From the NCBI GenBank assembly GCA_026627305.1, contig JAPNVD010000027.1:111523-175522 (forward strand): DNA of 64,000 nucleotides, given 5' to 3'. Numbering within the stretch: the stretch's first letter is position 1; each line of letters begins with the position of its first letter. Origin of the DNA: Sulfolobaceae archaeon. Its GTDB lineage: Archaea > Thermoproteota > Thermoprotei_A > Sulfolobales > Sulfolobaceae. Below the pieces are notes generated by a model that ran no database searches, was not told where the DNA came from, and was given only the letters and a program-made list of their open reading frames with translations. Below are positions 1-10,845 of this stretch, one piece after another. A program made the position numbers and the translations under genes.

Positions 1-541
1 GATTATAGAACCTGAAACCAGTAGATGATATAAACAAAAGGCTTAAAGCCACCAATATTCCTATCTCTAGGCTACTTGCGAATATTGCATACTTAGAAGA
101 AGGACGTATGCCAAGTGCCATGAAAAGTGATGATAAAAACAATACGAATAATATCACAAACCAAGGATTTACGTTAAATATATGCGAAATTAGATAGGTA
201 GTTCCTAAAATGTAAGCAGAGCCATAAAATGAGGAATAAAGGATATATACCCATCCAGTCTCTAGACCTAATTTTTTAGTCAAGGAATACCATGCATATG
301 TATAATATCCTCCCTCTTTTGTAAACCTTTTAGAAAGTTCGTATACTGTTAAGCCATTTATTAAAGTTAGAAGTGTACCTAATATTACTGCTATAGGTGC
401 AAAAGTACCAATTGTTGCTATGACTACAGCACCATAAGTTAATATACTAAGAAAAGGTGATTGTCCACCTAATGATAAGAATACTATATCTAGGAAATTA
501 AGAACTCTCTGTGGCCTCTCCATACTAGCCTTTTGTGTCAT
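1..541 (-). CDS. APC-family amino acid permease, N-terminal part (cut by window edge)
   Basis: The reverse strand is open from an ATG at 541 to the window edge, giving 180 residues without a stop. It is strongly hydrophobic, with at least four membrane segments. The first runs through FLDIVFLSLGGQSPF, the usual start of APC superfamily transporters (amino acid-polyamine-organocation), and the glycine-rich KEGGYYTYAW fits the segment after helix 2. It is an integral membrane protein that probably imports amino acids; the substrate cannot be told. A second ATG six codons in (523) could be the start. The C-terminal half is missing from the window. Confidence 0.8.
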   Translation of the reverse strand, partial: MTQKASMERPQRVLNFLDIVFLSLGGQSPFLSILTYGAVVIATIGTFAPIAVILGTLLTLINGLTVYELSKRFTKEGGYYTYAWYSLTKKLGLETGWVYILYSSFYGSAYILGTTYLISHIFNVNPWFVILFVLFLSSLFMALGIRPSSKYAIFASSLEIGILVALSLLFISSTGFRFYN

Positions 542-603
542 ATACTACAAAAAAGAAGAGAACAAGGAGTACAAAAAATCTTCTGCTAACCAATGTATAA
601 GCG

Positions 604-619
604 ATATTATATATAATAT
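604..619. repeat. 16-bp AT-only perfect palindrome upstream of the permease gene
   Basis: ATATTATATATAATAT is a perfect palindrome about 63 bp upstream of the permease start. It contains a TATA-like core, so it may be the promoter itself or a regulator site. AT-only palindromes arise easily by chance in this AT-rich genome. The rest of 542-775 shows nothing else recognisable. Confidence 0.3.
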
Positions 620-775
620 GTATGTAAATAGTAGTATTTAATATTTTCAAAATTATTTTATTATATAGTTTTAAATCTGTAAAATATTTATGGCTTCTAT
701 CAGATTATCAGTAGTTTCTTCGTTAAGCGAGCAAATTGTTTCAAAATCAAGTAGAGATCTTTTCAAAAATCTATG

Positions 776-1195
776 TCATATATAGGTGTTAGGTTTACCG
801 TAAAGCTTTTGCGATTTAATCAAGTACATATCTCTAGGATCCGCAAGTCTATATGCTAATGAGTATGCATAGCTATTTTGTCCAAATTTCTTCTCAAGAA
901 GCTCTATACTTATTCTTCTCACTTCTCTTTCATCCGCAATCCCTAGTAAATGAAGGTACTCATGGAGTTCTATAACATATAGATACTCATATTGTTTACC
1001 AAGCATCTTAGCCTGCATGTAAGGTGTTTCATTTATATATATCGATAGTTCGCCATTCTTTACAAAGGCCAACACTCCTTCATGCACATTTACAAATTTA
1101 ATATTTATTTTGTCTTTAATCTCTTTTTGAAGAGTATATTTCACATCTCTTTTAATTTCCTCCAAAATAGTTTCTGGAGATATTACTATAGGCAT
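776..1195 (-). CDS. small metzincin-like putative metalloprotease
   Basis: A 139-residue protein when started at the ATG at 1195. It carries HEYLHLLGIAD at residues 78-88, which fits the HExxHxxGxxD zinc-binding pattern of metzincin-type peptidases: two His, a catalytic Glu, and a third ligand that is here Asp. No signal peptide is visible, so it is probably cytoplasmic. The frame stays open to 1339 (187 residues), but the extra N-terminus is Phe/Ile/Asn-rich. A TATA-like CTTTTTATT near 1225-1234 sits about 26 nt before 1203, favouring the internal ATG. I do not recognise the family by name; peptidase activity is inferred from the motif alone. Confidence 0.6.
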   Translation of the reverse strand: MPIVISPETILEEIKRDVKYTLQKEIKDKINIKFVNVHEGVLAFVKNGELSIYINETPYMQAKMLGKQYEYLYVIELHEYLHLLGIADEREVRRISIELLEKKFGQNSYAYSLAYRLADPRDMYLIKSQKLYGKPNTYI

Positions 1196-1460
1196 TGGCG
1201 TATTCAATCTATCTACTTTTGCGTAGAATAAAAAGATTTTGGTATTTTCTAAAGTTAAAGGATAAATTAGATTATTAGAATTAAAGAAAAATTTTATAGT
1301 GATAATTTCATATAAACAATATACTATAGATTTCAACATAAAATCTAAAAAGTAATGATAATTAATTCTGTAAAATGTTAATATTAATCAGAAATCTAGT
1401 GAAGCATTTTAAATATTTTTTAGAATTGATTAGAGTCAATAATACGCTCTTAGCTCAGTT

Positions 1461-3446
1461 TTAGATTTTGAGGAATTTCGGTGGAAATACAACAGTAAAT
1501 TTCTCTTTTAAGAATTCATTAAAATCTTCACCTACGTCTGCCGAAAATTCCTTAATCACTGGTTCTAATTCTTTGAATTCTTCCTCATTAAGTTCTCTAT
1601 ATTCATAAGTTGGTATACCGAGTTTGTCTTCTATTAGTTTCCTTAAATACTCTCTCCCCCTACCCTCTAAACTTTTCACTAGCTCTATGTATTCCTTATC
1701 TTTCAGTTGTTCATATTCTTCAGGACTAATTATGTTATCTATCACTAGAGCTCTTAGCAGATTCAAAATTTCAATTTTAGGCGGTTGTAAGCCTATCTTA
1801 TTTGGTGACACCTTACCTCTGATTAATATTTTACCTCCTATCATTCCCGTTCCTATGAAATATCCAACTGGTTCACTTTTTGATCCCCTCCCAAAAACTA
1901 CTATTATCCCTCCTGCCATGTATTCACCAAGATAATTATCCACCCTACCCCCGATTATTAGATAAGGCTTCCTATCTTTATATTGCCTCATCTGTATACC
2001 AACTCTATTTCCTGCATTTCCCTTTACGAATATTTTACCGCTTTGAAACGTTTGAGCTAAAACATCTCTAGCATCTCCTAATATCACTACTTTTCCTTCG
2101 TGCATTGTATCGCAGCAATCATCACCAACGTTTCCGTAAACATAAAACTCGTTTCCATCATTTAAGTTAGCCAAACAATTTCCCGCAACACCATAAAGCT
2201 CGATTCTAACACCCCTTATGTTTTTGGAGGGTAAATTTATTCCTATATACCTATGTCCTAAAACGTTAGCTACTCTTACTAATCTTTTACCCTTCTCTAT
2301 CTCCTTCAATATATAATAATTTAATTCCCTGTAATCTATGTTATGGGCATCAATGTCGTACTCTTTTGGTCTGAAAATGGGTGGTGGAGAAAACATGTCA
2401 ATTTCTTCTAGAGGTCTACCATATCTTATAACCCCCTTATTCAAAGACGCGAGGAAATATTCACCTGGCTTTAGTGTCCATACCCTGGCGTTAGGGCTTA
2501 GTTCTCTGATCTCATTCTCCTCACTAGCTATATAGTAGTAGTTTTCGTCCTCTCCCATAATCATGGGTCTAAATTTATTTCTATCAGCTATGCCGATTAG
2601 GTATAAATCATCTCCTGAATCATATCCTATAATTACGGAAAATGGACCATCAAGCCTAGCGTTTCTAAGCATATGTTCTACAAATGGGTCTAATGGTCTT
2701 ATCCTCCTTGAGGGGTTTATAAGAATTTCAATAGTTTCTTCTAGGCTAAAGCCTTCATTTACTAATTCCTCAAATAGGAATGCTATAACTTCGCTATCAG
2801 TACCCACAAAACTTTCTATGCCTTTAGATTTTAAGAACTCCATATTTGCTCCAAAAGAACTAATATCACCGTTATGTACTACTGCTACGTTAAATGAAGA
2901 AAAGGGATGTGACCAGTAAGGATAATAACCTGGCGAATTTGTAGGTTGCCTTGTGTGTGCTAACCACATATCGCCTTCGATTTCATCTATATTATAAATT
3001 CTGGCAATATCTAATGGATATCCTACTCCTTTGTATACCTGAAGAGAGGAGCCTGCACTATAGATTCTACCTATTTTGTCTTTCCACAGCCTGAAATTAA
3101 GTGTTCTCATTTTCATCTTAATTAAGTTAAGGTCAGCTAATGCTATAACACTACAACTGCAGATGTCATTTATTTCTGCCTCTTTTATGACGTCAATTAC
3201 GTTTATGCCTTCCTTTTCTAAAAGTTCTCTAACTTCATCTTCTGACCCTCTATAAAATATTTTGAGTAGGTAGTAATTTTGAGATTTAAAATTAAAAACT
3301 GCGAAACCTGCTCCTCTATCGCTTCCTCTAAACCTTACTCTTTCTATTGCCCTTACTACGTCTTTTCCTTTTATTTTGCTTGCATTTCTCTTCCTTAATA
3401 TTCCAAATATGCCACAACCAGAAGGATAGTATTCTCCTTCTATCAT
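1461..3446 (-). CDS. gltB: glutamate synthase, glutaminase plus GXGXG-domain subunit
   Basis: A 661-residue class II glutamine amidotransferase. The sequence [15 protein letters not shown] places the nucleophile at Cys11, so a ten-residue propeptide must be removed, as in GltB and PurF. Residues to about 350 form the Ntn glutaminase domain ([27 protein letters not shown]). About 385-590 is the GXGXG beta-helix domain ([28 protein letters not shown]). It would feed ammonia to the FMN subunit encoded just upstream; the stop and start overlap by 4 nt (ATGA), so the two are cotranscribed. In bacterial GltB these domains flank the FMN domain in one chain; here the two outer domains are fused without it. 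Confidence 0.9.
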   Translation of the reverse strand: MIEGEYYPSGCGIFGILRKRNASKIKGKDVVRAIERVRFRGSDRGAGFAVFNFKSQNYYLLKIFYRGSEDEVRELLEKEGINVIDVIKEAEINDICSCSVIALADLNLIKMKMRTLNFRLWKDKIGRIYSAGSSLQVYKGVGYPLDIARIYNIDEIEGDMWLAHTRQPTNSPGYYPYWSHPFSSFNVAVVHNGDISSFGANMEFLKSKGIESFVGTDSEVIAFLFEELVNEGFSLEETIEILINPSRRIRPLDPFVEHMLRNARLDGPFSVIIGYDSGDDLYLIGIADRNKFRPMIMGEDENYYYIASEENEIRELSPNARVWTLKPGEYFLASLNKGVIRYGRPLEEIDMFSPPPIFRPKEYDIDAHNIDYRELNYYILKEIEKGKRLVRVANVLGHRYIGINLPSKNIRGVRIELYGVAGNCLANLNDGNEFYVYGNVGDDCCDTMHEGKVVILGDARDVLAQTFQSGKIFVKGNAGNRVGIQMRQYKDRKPYLIIGGRVDNYLGEYMAGGIIVVFGRGSKSEPVGYFIGTGMIGGKILIRGKVSPNKIGLQPPKIEILNLLRALVIDNIISPEEYEQLKDKEYIELVKSLEGRGREYLRKLIEDKLGIPTYEYRELNEEEFKELEPVIKEFSADVGEDFNEFLKEKFTVVFPPKFLKI

Positions 3447-5587
3447 AAGGATCCCGCGGGCTTTACTCTTAAGACATTCCTTATCTTAGATGGTAGGTTA
3501 ACAGCTCTCAATAGTTCTCTATTACCAACAATAGTAGATTGAATACTATAAGCGCCTGCAGCACCAGCTAATAATGCCAACTCCTTCTTAATGCCTACAA
3601 GGAAATTGAAGGTTTTTTCTTTTATCTCTTCCTTTTTGCTAACTCTTGGATTTACAACTTTAAATATTATATCCCCTGGAATTATTACACTATCAGCACC
3701 TAGAAGCAAAAGTTTAAACACATCAGCTGAATCTCTGATATTTCGAGTCTTCACTATTATATCATAGTTATTACGAACGCCAGCTTCTTTCAATTTCGTA
3801 TCTAAGTCTGATAATACAACCTCTAAGTCATCATTTCCTATATCTTCATCAATTATAAATCCTGATGTTTTGGCGTTTAAGAGATCATCAATTCTGTACG
3901 AATCAGAAGGTATTAGAATATATTTATCCTGATAAGGTAAAGTTGCCCATGTTAAGATTCCTTTACCATCTTTACTAAACGACACATCCTCATAATTCGA
4001 TATTGCACCTATATCGAAAATTAAGGTGCTAGTAGCTAATGAAGCCCAACTCCACGCTAATTTATATTCTGTATCAAGGTTTGTTACATCTATAATTACT
4101 GGCATTGAAAGATAGATTTTTCCTTTATTAAGATAAAATGAAGTATCAATGTCTTCTCTATACGGATCTATTGATGGTCTAGTTACCTGTGCTCCATCAA
4201 TCCTTAACCAGTCTGTTATGCGTGCGGGCTTTTTAACATCTGGTGGTGCATTACTTCCCATGCTAACTATTACTGCATCTCCCTTATTCACTAATTCGTG
4301 TAAATATGATAATCTCTCTCTATCCCATAATTCGCCTAACTTATATTCCTGTTCATAAGTAGTTCCATCAATACCTAAGATTCTTAGGGTTTCCTCATCT
4401 AAGTTATTTCCAAAAAGTAGGTCTCTTCTTCCCCTTAACTTATCGATGCTGTCTAATCCAAGATTATCTAGTATGTTGGCTAGTTCAAGAGTGAAGCCCC
4501 TTATGAAGTTTACTAGAGATTTAGTTCCAAACTCTAAATCTAATATTCTGCTTCCATCTATTTTATTAGTAAGTGAAGTCGGACAGTAACCAATATGACA
4601 TTTATCACATTGAATGCATCCCATTGCTATAAGTGCTGCCGTTCCTACACTTACGACATCTGCTCCTAGCGCTATTAATTTTGCTGCATCATTAGCAGAG
4701 GAAACCCTTCCTGCTGCTATAATAGTAAATTTCTCTCTTAACCCTTCTTTACGCAATATATAATCTGCAGATGCCACAGCAAGCTCAATTGGCATCCCTA
4801 AATTATCCCTAACTACAAATGGTGTAGCACCAGTACCAGCTCCATGCCCATCAATGATTACACCATCCGCCTTCATTCTTGCTATTCCTGAAACTATATA
4901 TGGGATATAATTTGTCGCCGCAACCTTAACAAATACCGGTTTTCCTGTAGCTTCCTTTAATGCTTCAATTCTCTGTCCTAAATCCTCTATTGAGTAAATA
5001 TCGTGATGAGGTGCTGGCGACAATGCATCTATACCTTTAGGAATTCTTCTCAGTTCTGAAATTATATCTACAACTTTACTTCCAGGTAAATGTCCTCCAA
5101 TCCCCGGCTTAGCCCCTTGACCTATTTTTATTACAATGCCCATCCCTGCTGTTAATGTCTTTATATCAACACCGAACCTAGCTGATGCCCATTGTGTGAA
5201 AAATCGTTTATATTTTGCTATTTCTGGATGTAGACCTCCTTCTCCAGTACCAGCCAATGTTTCAGTGATCTCAGCTGCCCTTACTATCGCGATATTAGGA
5301 TTTCCGCTTAGTGCTCCGAATGACATATCTCCAAGGTATAATGGTGTAGACATATGTATGCCATTAACTGTTACATCCGTTTTTGCATTAGGTTCTAAAG
5401 ATATCTCTTGTCCATGTTGTTTGAACGTTATTCTGTCGAGAATCCTTAAGGATTCCACATTTTCGTTAAAGATCATTTGTGGTTTTCCTGTGAGAGCTAG
5501 CTTTCTAATATGTTCTATCTTATCTATCGTCCAAAACGACTCATATTCTTTGCTAGGAACTACTATGAACTTGTTTGATATCAACAT
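3443..5587 (-). CDS. gltB: glutamate synthase, FMN/iron-sulfur synthase subunit with an extra C-terminal barrel-like repeat
   Basis: A 714-residue protein. Residues about 70-400 are the FMN TIM barrel that converts 2-oxoglutarate and ammonia to glutamate: [52 protein letters not shown], and a cysteine cluster C324, C327, C330, C335 for an Fe-S centre. Residues about 430-714 look like a worn second copy of the same fold without the cysteines ([20 protein letters not shown] mirrors the [19 protein letters not shown] region). The protein is longer than the archaeal GltB core of about 500 residues. It is cotranscribed with the glutaminase subunit by a 4-nt overlap. The electron donor is unknown; no GltD-type subunit lies nearby. 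Confidence 0.9.
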   Translation of the reverse strand: MLISNKFIVVPSKEYESFWTIDKIEHIRKLALTGKPQMIFNENVESLRILDRITFKQHGQEISLEPNAKTDVTVNGIHMSTPLYLGDMSFGALSGNPNIAIVRAAEITETLAGTGEGGLHPEIAKYKRFFTQWASARFGVDIKTLTAGMGIVIKIGQGAKPGIGGHLPGSKVVDIISELRRIPKGIDALSPAPHHDIYSIEDLGQRIEALKEATGKPVFVKVAATNYIPYIVSGIARMKADGVIIDGHGAGTGATPFVVRDNLGMPIELAVASADYILRKEGLREKFTIIAAGRVSSANDAAKLIALGADVVSVGTAALIAMGCIQCDKCHIGYCPTSLTNKIDGSRILDLEFGTKSLVNFIRGFTLELANILDNLGLDSIDKLRGRRDLLFGNNLDEETLRILGIDGTTYEQEYKLGELWDRERLSYLHELVNKGDAVIVSMGSNAPPDVKKPARITDWLRIDGAQVTRPSIDPYREDIDTSFYLNKGKIYLSMPVIIDVTNLDTEYKLAWSWASLATSTLIFDIGAISNYEDVSFSKDGKGILTWATLPYQDKYILIPSDSYRIDDLLNAKTSGFIIDEDIGNDDLEVVLSDLDTKLKEAGVRNNYDIIVKTRNIRDSADVFKLLLLGADSVIIPGDIIFKVVNPRVSKKEEIKEKTFNFLVGIKKELALLAGAAGAYSIQSTIVGNRELLRAVNLPSKIRNVLRVKPAGSL

Positions 5588-5617
5588 TTTTGGTAATAAA
5601 ATTTCTGTATACCCCCC

Positions 5618-5626
5618 TATTTAAGT
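5618..5626 (-). promoter_or_regulatory. TATA box for the glutamate synthase operon
   Basis: On the minus strand CTTAAATAG is followed directly by a run of six G. Its centre is about 35 nt before the ATG at 5587, predicting a start of transcription near 5596 and a leader of about 9 nt. Confidence 0.5.
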
Positions 5627-5669
5627 GTTTATGAAAAAATATGAAAGATGATTAGCACGCGATTAATGA

Positions 5670-5696
5670 TGAAAAATTTATAATTATAAAAAAAGG
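5670..5696 (-). terminator. T-rich terminator after argX
   Basis: About 20 nt past the argX stop the minus strand reads a run of seven T, then an AT stretch and a run of five T. Oligo-T tracts are the usual archaeal termination signal. It would end the argGH-carAB-argX transcript before the glutamate synthase promoter region. Confidence 0.5.
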
Positions 5697-5715
5697 ATTA
5701 AATCTACATAGTCTG

Positions 5716-6564
5716 TTATATTAAATAGTTCGAAATTATATATTCTACCAGCTCCTTTGGTACATTTATTTTTGTAGCAGCCATGAACCCCTTGAATTCA
5801 GGGACGTCGTTGATTTCGTTAATTATATACCCTTTGTTTTCGTGCTCAAGGATGTCTATTGAAACGAATTCCCCATTAACTGTTTTTGCCGCAGCTAATG
5901 CAATCTTTTCTAAATCCTTGTTAACGTCTATACTCTCAGGTATACCTCCTAACGCAACGTTTGCTCTCCAATCATTAGGAGGTATTTTTCTAGCGTAACA
6001 ACCTAATAATTTATTGCCTAGGACTAAACACCTAATATCCCTACCTTTGTTCTTCACATATTCTTGGACTATATGTATTTTAAGCTGGGAATTTGACAGC
6101 ATTTCTCTATGTTCTATTATGGTTTTGCCTTCAATTACATCTCTTATTAACGAAACCATTCTTCCCCAACTTCCTATAGGAGGTTTGTCAACTAAGGGAT
6201 AGCCTAACTCTTCATATGCTTTTAACGTTGTATCTGGAGACATTGTAATGATTGAGTAAGGAATAGGTACGTTTGCCTTTAACAGCTTTGAATATGCTAG
6301 TATTTTATCACCGCACGTGTATATAGTGTATGAGGAGTTTATAGTATGCACATCTGCTGCTTCAAGCACGGCCGCAGCGTATAAAGCCTTGTACATACTT
6401 ACAGTTCTTATTACCGCTACTTGATAATCATATAAGCCCTTCTTCAGTGGTAAATTAACTTGATTTACATTTATTACGTCATAACTTATCTTCTTTTCAT
6501 CGAGCTCTTTAGCTATTTGCTTCTCCTCAGGTCTCACAATATCAACTACTAATGCGACTTTCAT
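5716..6564 (-). CDS. argX: glutamate--LysW ligase ArgX
   Basis: A 282-residue ATP-grasp ligase of the RimK/LysX family. It joins the alpha-amino group of glutamate to the C-terminal Glu of carrier LysW, opening the carrier-bound route to ornithine and arginine. ATP-grasp motifs are visible ([58 protein letters not shown]). From memory of Sulfolobus work, a Gly-Phe pair marks ArgX and Asn-Thr marks LysX; here residues 259-260 are Gly-Phe, while the paralog at 37416-38264 has Asn-Thr at the same place. It is the last gene of argG-argH-carA-carB-argX and overlaps carB by 4 nt, which supports the arginine role. Confidence 0.92.
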   Translation of the reverse strand: MKVALVVDIVRPEEKQIAKELDEKKISYDVINVNQVNLPLKKGLYDYQVAVIRTVSMYKALYAAAVLEAADVHTINSSYTIYTCGDKILAYSKLLKANVPIPYSIITMSPDTTLKAYEELGYPLVDKPPIGSWGRMVSLIRDVIEGKTIIEHREMLSNSQLKIHIVQEYVKNKGRDIRCLVLGNKLLGCYARKIPPNDWRANVALGGIPESIDVNKDLEKIALAAAKTVNGEFVSIDILEHENKGYIINEINDVPEFKGFMAATKINVPKELVEYIISNYLI

Positions 6565-9500
6565 ATTCCACCACCATATTCTGTTATTTCATTGAAGGTT
6601 AACTTGTCCCATACTTTTGCTATTGCTTTACTTACCTCCGCTCCAAGTCTTCCATTAAGAATTAAGGGTATATTGAAGTCTACAGAATTTCTTCTTATTG
6701 AGTAATCGTACTGTTTTAGGTACCCATCAGTGATGATGATTTCTACTTTTTTGGTTCTTACTAGTTCCATAGCTTTTTCCATAGATATTATTTGAGCATT
6801 TTCAACTGCGAACGTATCAATTGTAAAAACATTTAAACCATATTCAACTAGGTTTGAAACTGCTTCTTTCAAATAATTCAGATTTCTATTACCATATACA
6901 ATAGCGTTTCCCCCTTTGTTCGGAAGTCTATTGGGATTTATAGATAGCCAACTCTTAAGTAAAGCATCATAGAAGTTTACTCCAAATGATGCAACCTCTC
7001 CTGTACTTTTCATCTCTGGTCCTAAAAATGGATAGGAACCCCTAAGTTGTGCCCATGAAAACTGTGCAGATTTTACAGCCCAGGACTTGGATTCTGGTTC
7101 GTAGAATTCTTCATCTATATCCAATCCTTTAACTATAGCTTCCATTGCCTTATCTATTAAGTTGACTCCCTTAGCTTTACTTGAAAATGGCATTGATCTA
7201 CTAGCTCTTAAGTTAAGTTCTATAATGTAAGGAATACCATTCTTGATAACGAACTGTAAATTAAATGGTCCCTTTATATTTAATTCATTAGCGAGTCTAA
7301 CTGCGAATTCCTTCATTTTATCCACAGTCTCCTTATTCAATAACCTATATGGAACACTCATTGTAGCATCACCGCTATGAACTCCAGCCTCCTCCACATG
7401 TTCTAGAACTACACCTAGTACTCTCGTTCCATCACTTACAGCATCGATTTCAGCTTCTATTGCATCATCTAAGTATTTAGAAATAACTACAGGATGTTCT
7501 GGTGAAATTTCCGTTGCTGACTTAATATACGATGCTAGTTCTTGCGTATTGTAAGCAATTTTCATTGAAGCCCCACTTAACACATAACTTGGTCTTACGA
7601 GAACTGGAAATCCTACTTCGTTTACGAATTTGCTAATCTCTTCAATTGATGTTGCAGAAATCCATGGAGGCTGAGGAATGTTTAACTTGTCTAATAATTT
7701 AGAGAACTTTTCCCTATCCTCTGCATTATCTACACTTCTTCCGGCTGTTCCTAAAAGCTTAATACCATTTTCTTCCAGTGCTTTAGCTAAATTATTACCT
7801 ATCTGTCCTCCTGCGAAAGCTGCTACGAAATTATATTTTTGTTTTTTAACTAAGTTTAGTATATTTTCAATGGATATTTCATCGAAGTAAAGCTTCTTAG
7901 CTATGTCCCAATCCGTGGATACAGTCTCAGGGTTGTAATTTATTATTGCTACGTCATCAAAGAATTTATGGGCTGACTCTAATAACGATACTACGCTCCA
8001 ATCAAACTCAACTGAAACCCCTATTCTAAAGCCTCCAGCTCCGACTATTAGCAGTTTCTTGTTAAATTCATTAACTTCGATATCGTCCTCTGATCCATTA
8101 TAAGTTAAATACATATAGTTAGTTACTGCTGGCCATTCTCCTGCTAATGTATCTATTATCTTTATCACCGGCATTATTCCTTTCTCCTCTCTAAACTTTC
8201 TAATGTATTCTTCACTTACCCCTAAGGCCATTGCTATTTGCTTATCACTGAACCCTAGTTGTTTTGCTTTTAATAATACATCATCTGATATCTGCTTTTT
8301 AGCTTTCAACTCTTCATAAAATTCCACTAAATTCCTAATCTTATTCAAGAAGAATTTGTTGACACCAGTAACTTCATACACCTCTTCTATGGTAGCGTTT
8401 TCTTTAAATGCCTTCGCTGCGTAAAGGAACCAATAAGGTCTCCTCTCTTTAAGATATTTTAATGCTTCATCTTTGCTCATGTCTGATTCGTAAATTTTGC
8501 CTCCCACAACTCCTGGTTCTCCAATATCTAACATCCTAACTCCTTTTTGAAGAGCTTCCTCGAAAGTCCTACCTATACTCATGACTTCACCAACACTCAT
8601 CATCTCTGTTCCTAAACTCTGATCAACATCCTCAAACTTACTTAAGTCCCATCTAGGTATTTTTATAACTACATAATCTAGACTTGGTTCGAAGCATGCA
8701 CAAGTAGTGCCAGAAACCTTATTTAATATCTCATATAACTTATATCCCAATCCTAGTTTTGCTGCAATATACGCTAATGGATAGCCTGTAGCCTTGCTAG
8801 CTAGTGCACTTGATCTTGACATCCTAGGATTCGTCTCAATTACGTAGAAGTCATATCCGTTTGGGTTTAGTGCGAACTGAACATTGCACTCTCCTATTAA
8901 ATCAATTGACTTTGCAACTTCCTGTGCTACACTTCTCATGTTTTGAAACTCATAATTATCTAGGGTTTGACAAGGAGATATTACAGTCGATTCGCCAGTA
9001 TGAACTCCCATAGGATCTAGGTTTTCTATACATGCAATTACAGCACTATTGCCATTAGAATCCCTCATAACTTCATATTCTAATTCTATCCAATGATGAA
9101 GGTATTTTTCGATTAGGATTTCCCCTATATAACTTTGAGAAAACGCTCTCCTAACCTTTTGTCTGAATTCTTCTTCGTTCCACGCGACGAAGGAACCTCT
9201 TCCTCCCAAATTGAAGCTGACTCTTACCATTACTGGAAAACCTAGTGATTTCGCTTTCTCCACAGCCTCATCTTCATTCCTTGCTGACGTACTAGGTGGT
9301 ACAGGCAACCCCACGCCTCTCATGGTTTCCTTAAACTTTTCTCTACTAAGAGCTTTCTCAATACCTTCTATGCTGGTTCCAAGGACTTTTACCCCATATC
9401 TTTTTAATATTCCTCTCTTATATAAATCTACACCAACATTGAGAGCCGTTTGACCGCCGAAGCTTATCATAATTCCATCTGGTCTTTCCCTTTCTATAAC

Positions 9501-9722
9501 CTTCTCTACTGCCCACCAAGTTACTGGAACCATGTAAAGCCTATCAGCAAACTTCTTACTAGTTTGTACTGTAGCTATGTTAGAGTTAACTAATACTGTT
9601 TCGATACCCTCTTCTTTAAGGGCTTTAAGTGCTTGAGAACCGCTATAATCAAATTCTGCTGCCTCCGCTATCTTTATAGCTCCTGAGCCTATAACTAAAA
9701 CCTTCTTATAATGATCTCTCAT
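6561..9722 (-). CDS. carB: carbamoyl-phosphate synthase large subunit
   Basis: A 1053-residue protein, close to the usual 1070. It makes carbamoyl phosphate from bicarbonate, ammonia and two ATP for arginine and pyrimidines. Two ATP-grasp halves are plain: the first starts [23 protein letters not shown], the second near residue 550 with [25 protein letters not shown]-site segments such as [11 protein letters not shown] and [22 protein letters not shown] are present. The C-terminal 130 residues form the regulatory MGS-like domain. It overlaps carA by 17 bp and argX by 4 bp, so translation is coupled. The order argGH-carAB ties it to arginine more than to pyrimidine synthesis. Confidence 0.97.
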   Translation of the reverse strand: MRDHYKKVLVIGSGAIKIAEAAEFDYSGSQALKALKEEGIETVLVNSNIATVQTSKKFADRLYMVPVTWWAVEKVIERERPDGIMISFGGQTALNVGVDLYKRGILKRYGVKVLGTSIEGIEKALSREKFKETMRGVGLPVPPSTSARNEDEAVEKAKSLGFPVMVRVSFNLGGRGSFVAWNEEEFRQKVRRAFSQSYIGEILIEKYLHHWIELEYEVMRDSNGNSAVIACIENLDPMGVHTGESTVISPCQTLDNYEFQNMRSVAQEVAKSIDLIGECNVQFALNPNGYDFYVIETNPRMSRSSALASKATGYPLAYIAAKLGLGYKLYEILNKVSGTTCACFEPSLDYVVIKIPRWDLSKFEDVDQSLGTEMMSVGEVMSIGRTFEEALQKGVRMLDIGEPGVVGGKIYESDMSKDEALKYLKERRPYWFLYAAKAFKENATIEEVYEVTGVNKFFLNKIRNLVEFYEELKAKKQISDDVLLKAKQLGFSDKQIAMALGVSEEYIRKFREEKGIMPVIKIIDTLAGEWPAVTNYMYLTYNGSEDDIEVNEFNKKLLIVGAGGFRIGVSVEFDWSVVSLLESAHKFFDDVAIINYNPETVSTDWDIAKKLYFDEISIENILNLVKKQKYNFVAAFAGGQIGNNLAKALEENGIKLLGTAGRSVDNAEDREKFSKLLDKLNIPQPPWISATSIEEISKFVNEVGFPVLVRPSYVLSGASMKIAYNTQELASYIKSATEISPEHPVVISKYLDDAIEAEIDAVSDGTRVLGVVLEHVEEAGVHSGDATMSVPYRLLNKETVDKMKEFAVRLANELNIKGPFNLQFVIKNGIPYIIELNLRASRSMPFSSKAKGVNLIDKAMEAIVKGLDIDEEFYEPESKSWAVKSAQFSWAQLRGSYPFLGPEMKSTGEVASFGVNFYDALLKSWLSINPNRLPNKGGNAIVYGNRNLNYLKEAVSNLVEYGLNVFTIDTFAVENAQIISMEKAMELVRTKKVEIIITDGYLKQYDYSIRRNSVDFNIPLILNGRLGAEVSKAIAKVWDKLTFNEITEYGGGI

Positions 9723-10845
9723 ATTTCATCACCATTAATTTAAATTTATCAAAAACCCATGTTACATCCCATGGACCAGGTCTAGCTTCAGGATGGAATT
9801 GTGTTGTAATAATAGGTAATTTCTCATGTGCAAATCCTTCAATTACGTTATCATCAGGGTTATAGAACCAAGGTTTCGTATCTGCTGGTAGATCTTTTTT
9901 ATCCAATATGCCATATCCATGATTATGTGTAGTTATATAGCACTTGTTGTCCTCTAGACTTATCACAGGTTTGTTTATAGCCCTATGCCCGAACTTCATC
10001 TTTTTAACTCTACCACCTAACGAAATCGTTAGCAATTGATGTCCTAGACATATTCCCAAAATAGGGATCTTATATTCAATTAGTTGTGATATTGTGTTTA
10101 CTTGCTCCTTTAATAGATTCGGGTTTCCGGGTCCATTACTTATCACTATACCCTTTGGAAAGAATTTCATGATCTGATCTGCGGTATAATAGCAGGGAAC
10201 TCTTACTATATTAAAACCTCTGACGTATAAGTTGTGAAGTATACCATGCTTAATTCCACAGTCAATTACTACGATAGTGTCTCCTTGGTTAGAATGATAT
10301 ATGGGTTGCTTAGGTGATGTGTATTTAATGAAGTCTATCTCATCATATCTCTTCTCTAAGTATTTCCTTGGATCCTCTAACTCATAACCCGACGATATAA
10401 CTCCCATCATGACTCCGTTACTCCTGATCTTCTTAACAAGCATTCTTGTGTCCACATTTGAAACTCCAGGCACTCCTTCATCTTCTAGCCATTTATGAAG
10501 AGATCTTTTGCTATTCCACTTAAAGGGTTCTGTCTCTTCAGCGACTATTAAACCCTCTACTTGGATGTGTTCAGATTCAAAGTTCTTTAATATTCCGTTT
10601 TCAATTATAGGATCTGGAACACCGTAGTTTCCAACTAATGGGTGTGTAATAATTAGGATCTGACCCCTATAAGAGGGGTCTGTTAGGCTCTCAACGTATC
10701 CATTCATTGATGTTGTGAAGACCACTTCTCCACTTCTTATGGCCTTAGCTCCAAATCCGCATCCCTTGATGAAAGTCCCATCTTCAAGGTATATATAACC
10801 AAAATAGCCTCTATTACATTGCGCAATGTAAGACCACCTTTTCAA
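9706..10845 (-). CDS. carA: carbamoyl-phosphate synthase small (glutaminase) subunit
   Basis: A 379-residue class I glutamine amidotransferase subunit that hydrolyses glutamine and channels ammonia to CarB. The N-terminal CarA domain has [17 protein letters not shown] and [20 protein letters not shown]. The C-terminal domain has [10 protein letters not shown] with the nucleophile Cys266, and [11 protein letters not shown] with the triad His and Glu. The start is a TTG at 10845, inside the end of argH (32-bp overlap); there is no later in-frame ATG/GTG/TTG before the conserved region. It is the third gene of the arginine operon. Confidence 0.95.
   Translation of the reverse strand: MKRWSYIAQCNRGYFGYIYLEDGTFIKGCGFGAKAIRSGEVVFTTSMNGYVESLTDPSYRGQILIITHPLVGNYGVPDPIIENGILKNFESEHIQVEGLIVAEETEPFKWNSKRSLHKWLEDEGVPGVSNVDTRMLVKKIRSNGVMMGVISSGYELEDPRKYLEKRYDEIDFIKYTSPKQPIYHSNQGDTIVVIDCGIKHGILHNLYVRGFNIVRVPCYYTADQIMKFFPKGIVISNGPGNPNLLKEQVNTISQLIEYKIPILGICLGHQLLTISLGGRVKKMKFGHRAINKPVISLEDNKCYITTHNHGYGILDKKDLPADTKPWFYNPDDNVIEGFAHEKLPIITTQFHPEARPGPWDVTWVFDKFKLMVMKYERSL

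Noticed and set aside
5136..5624. 162-codon plus-strand ORF opposite the glutamate synthase FMN subunit
   Set aside because: Antisense shadow without recognisable motifs.
5640..5690. Possible C/D-box guide RNA (ATGATT and AATGATGA)
   Set aside because: C-like boxes occur but no CTGA D boxes at the needed spacing; no stem.
5730..5740. Another GTTCGAA resembling the lysW operator
   Set aside because: It lies in the argX coding end, away from any promoter, and lacks the rest of the dyad.
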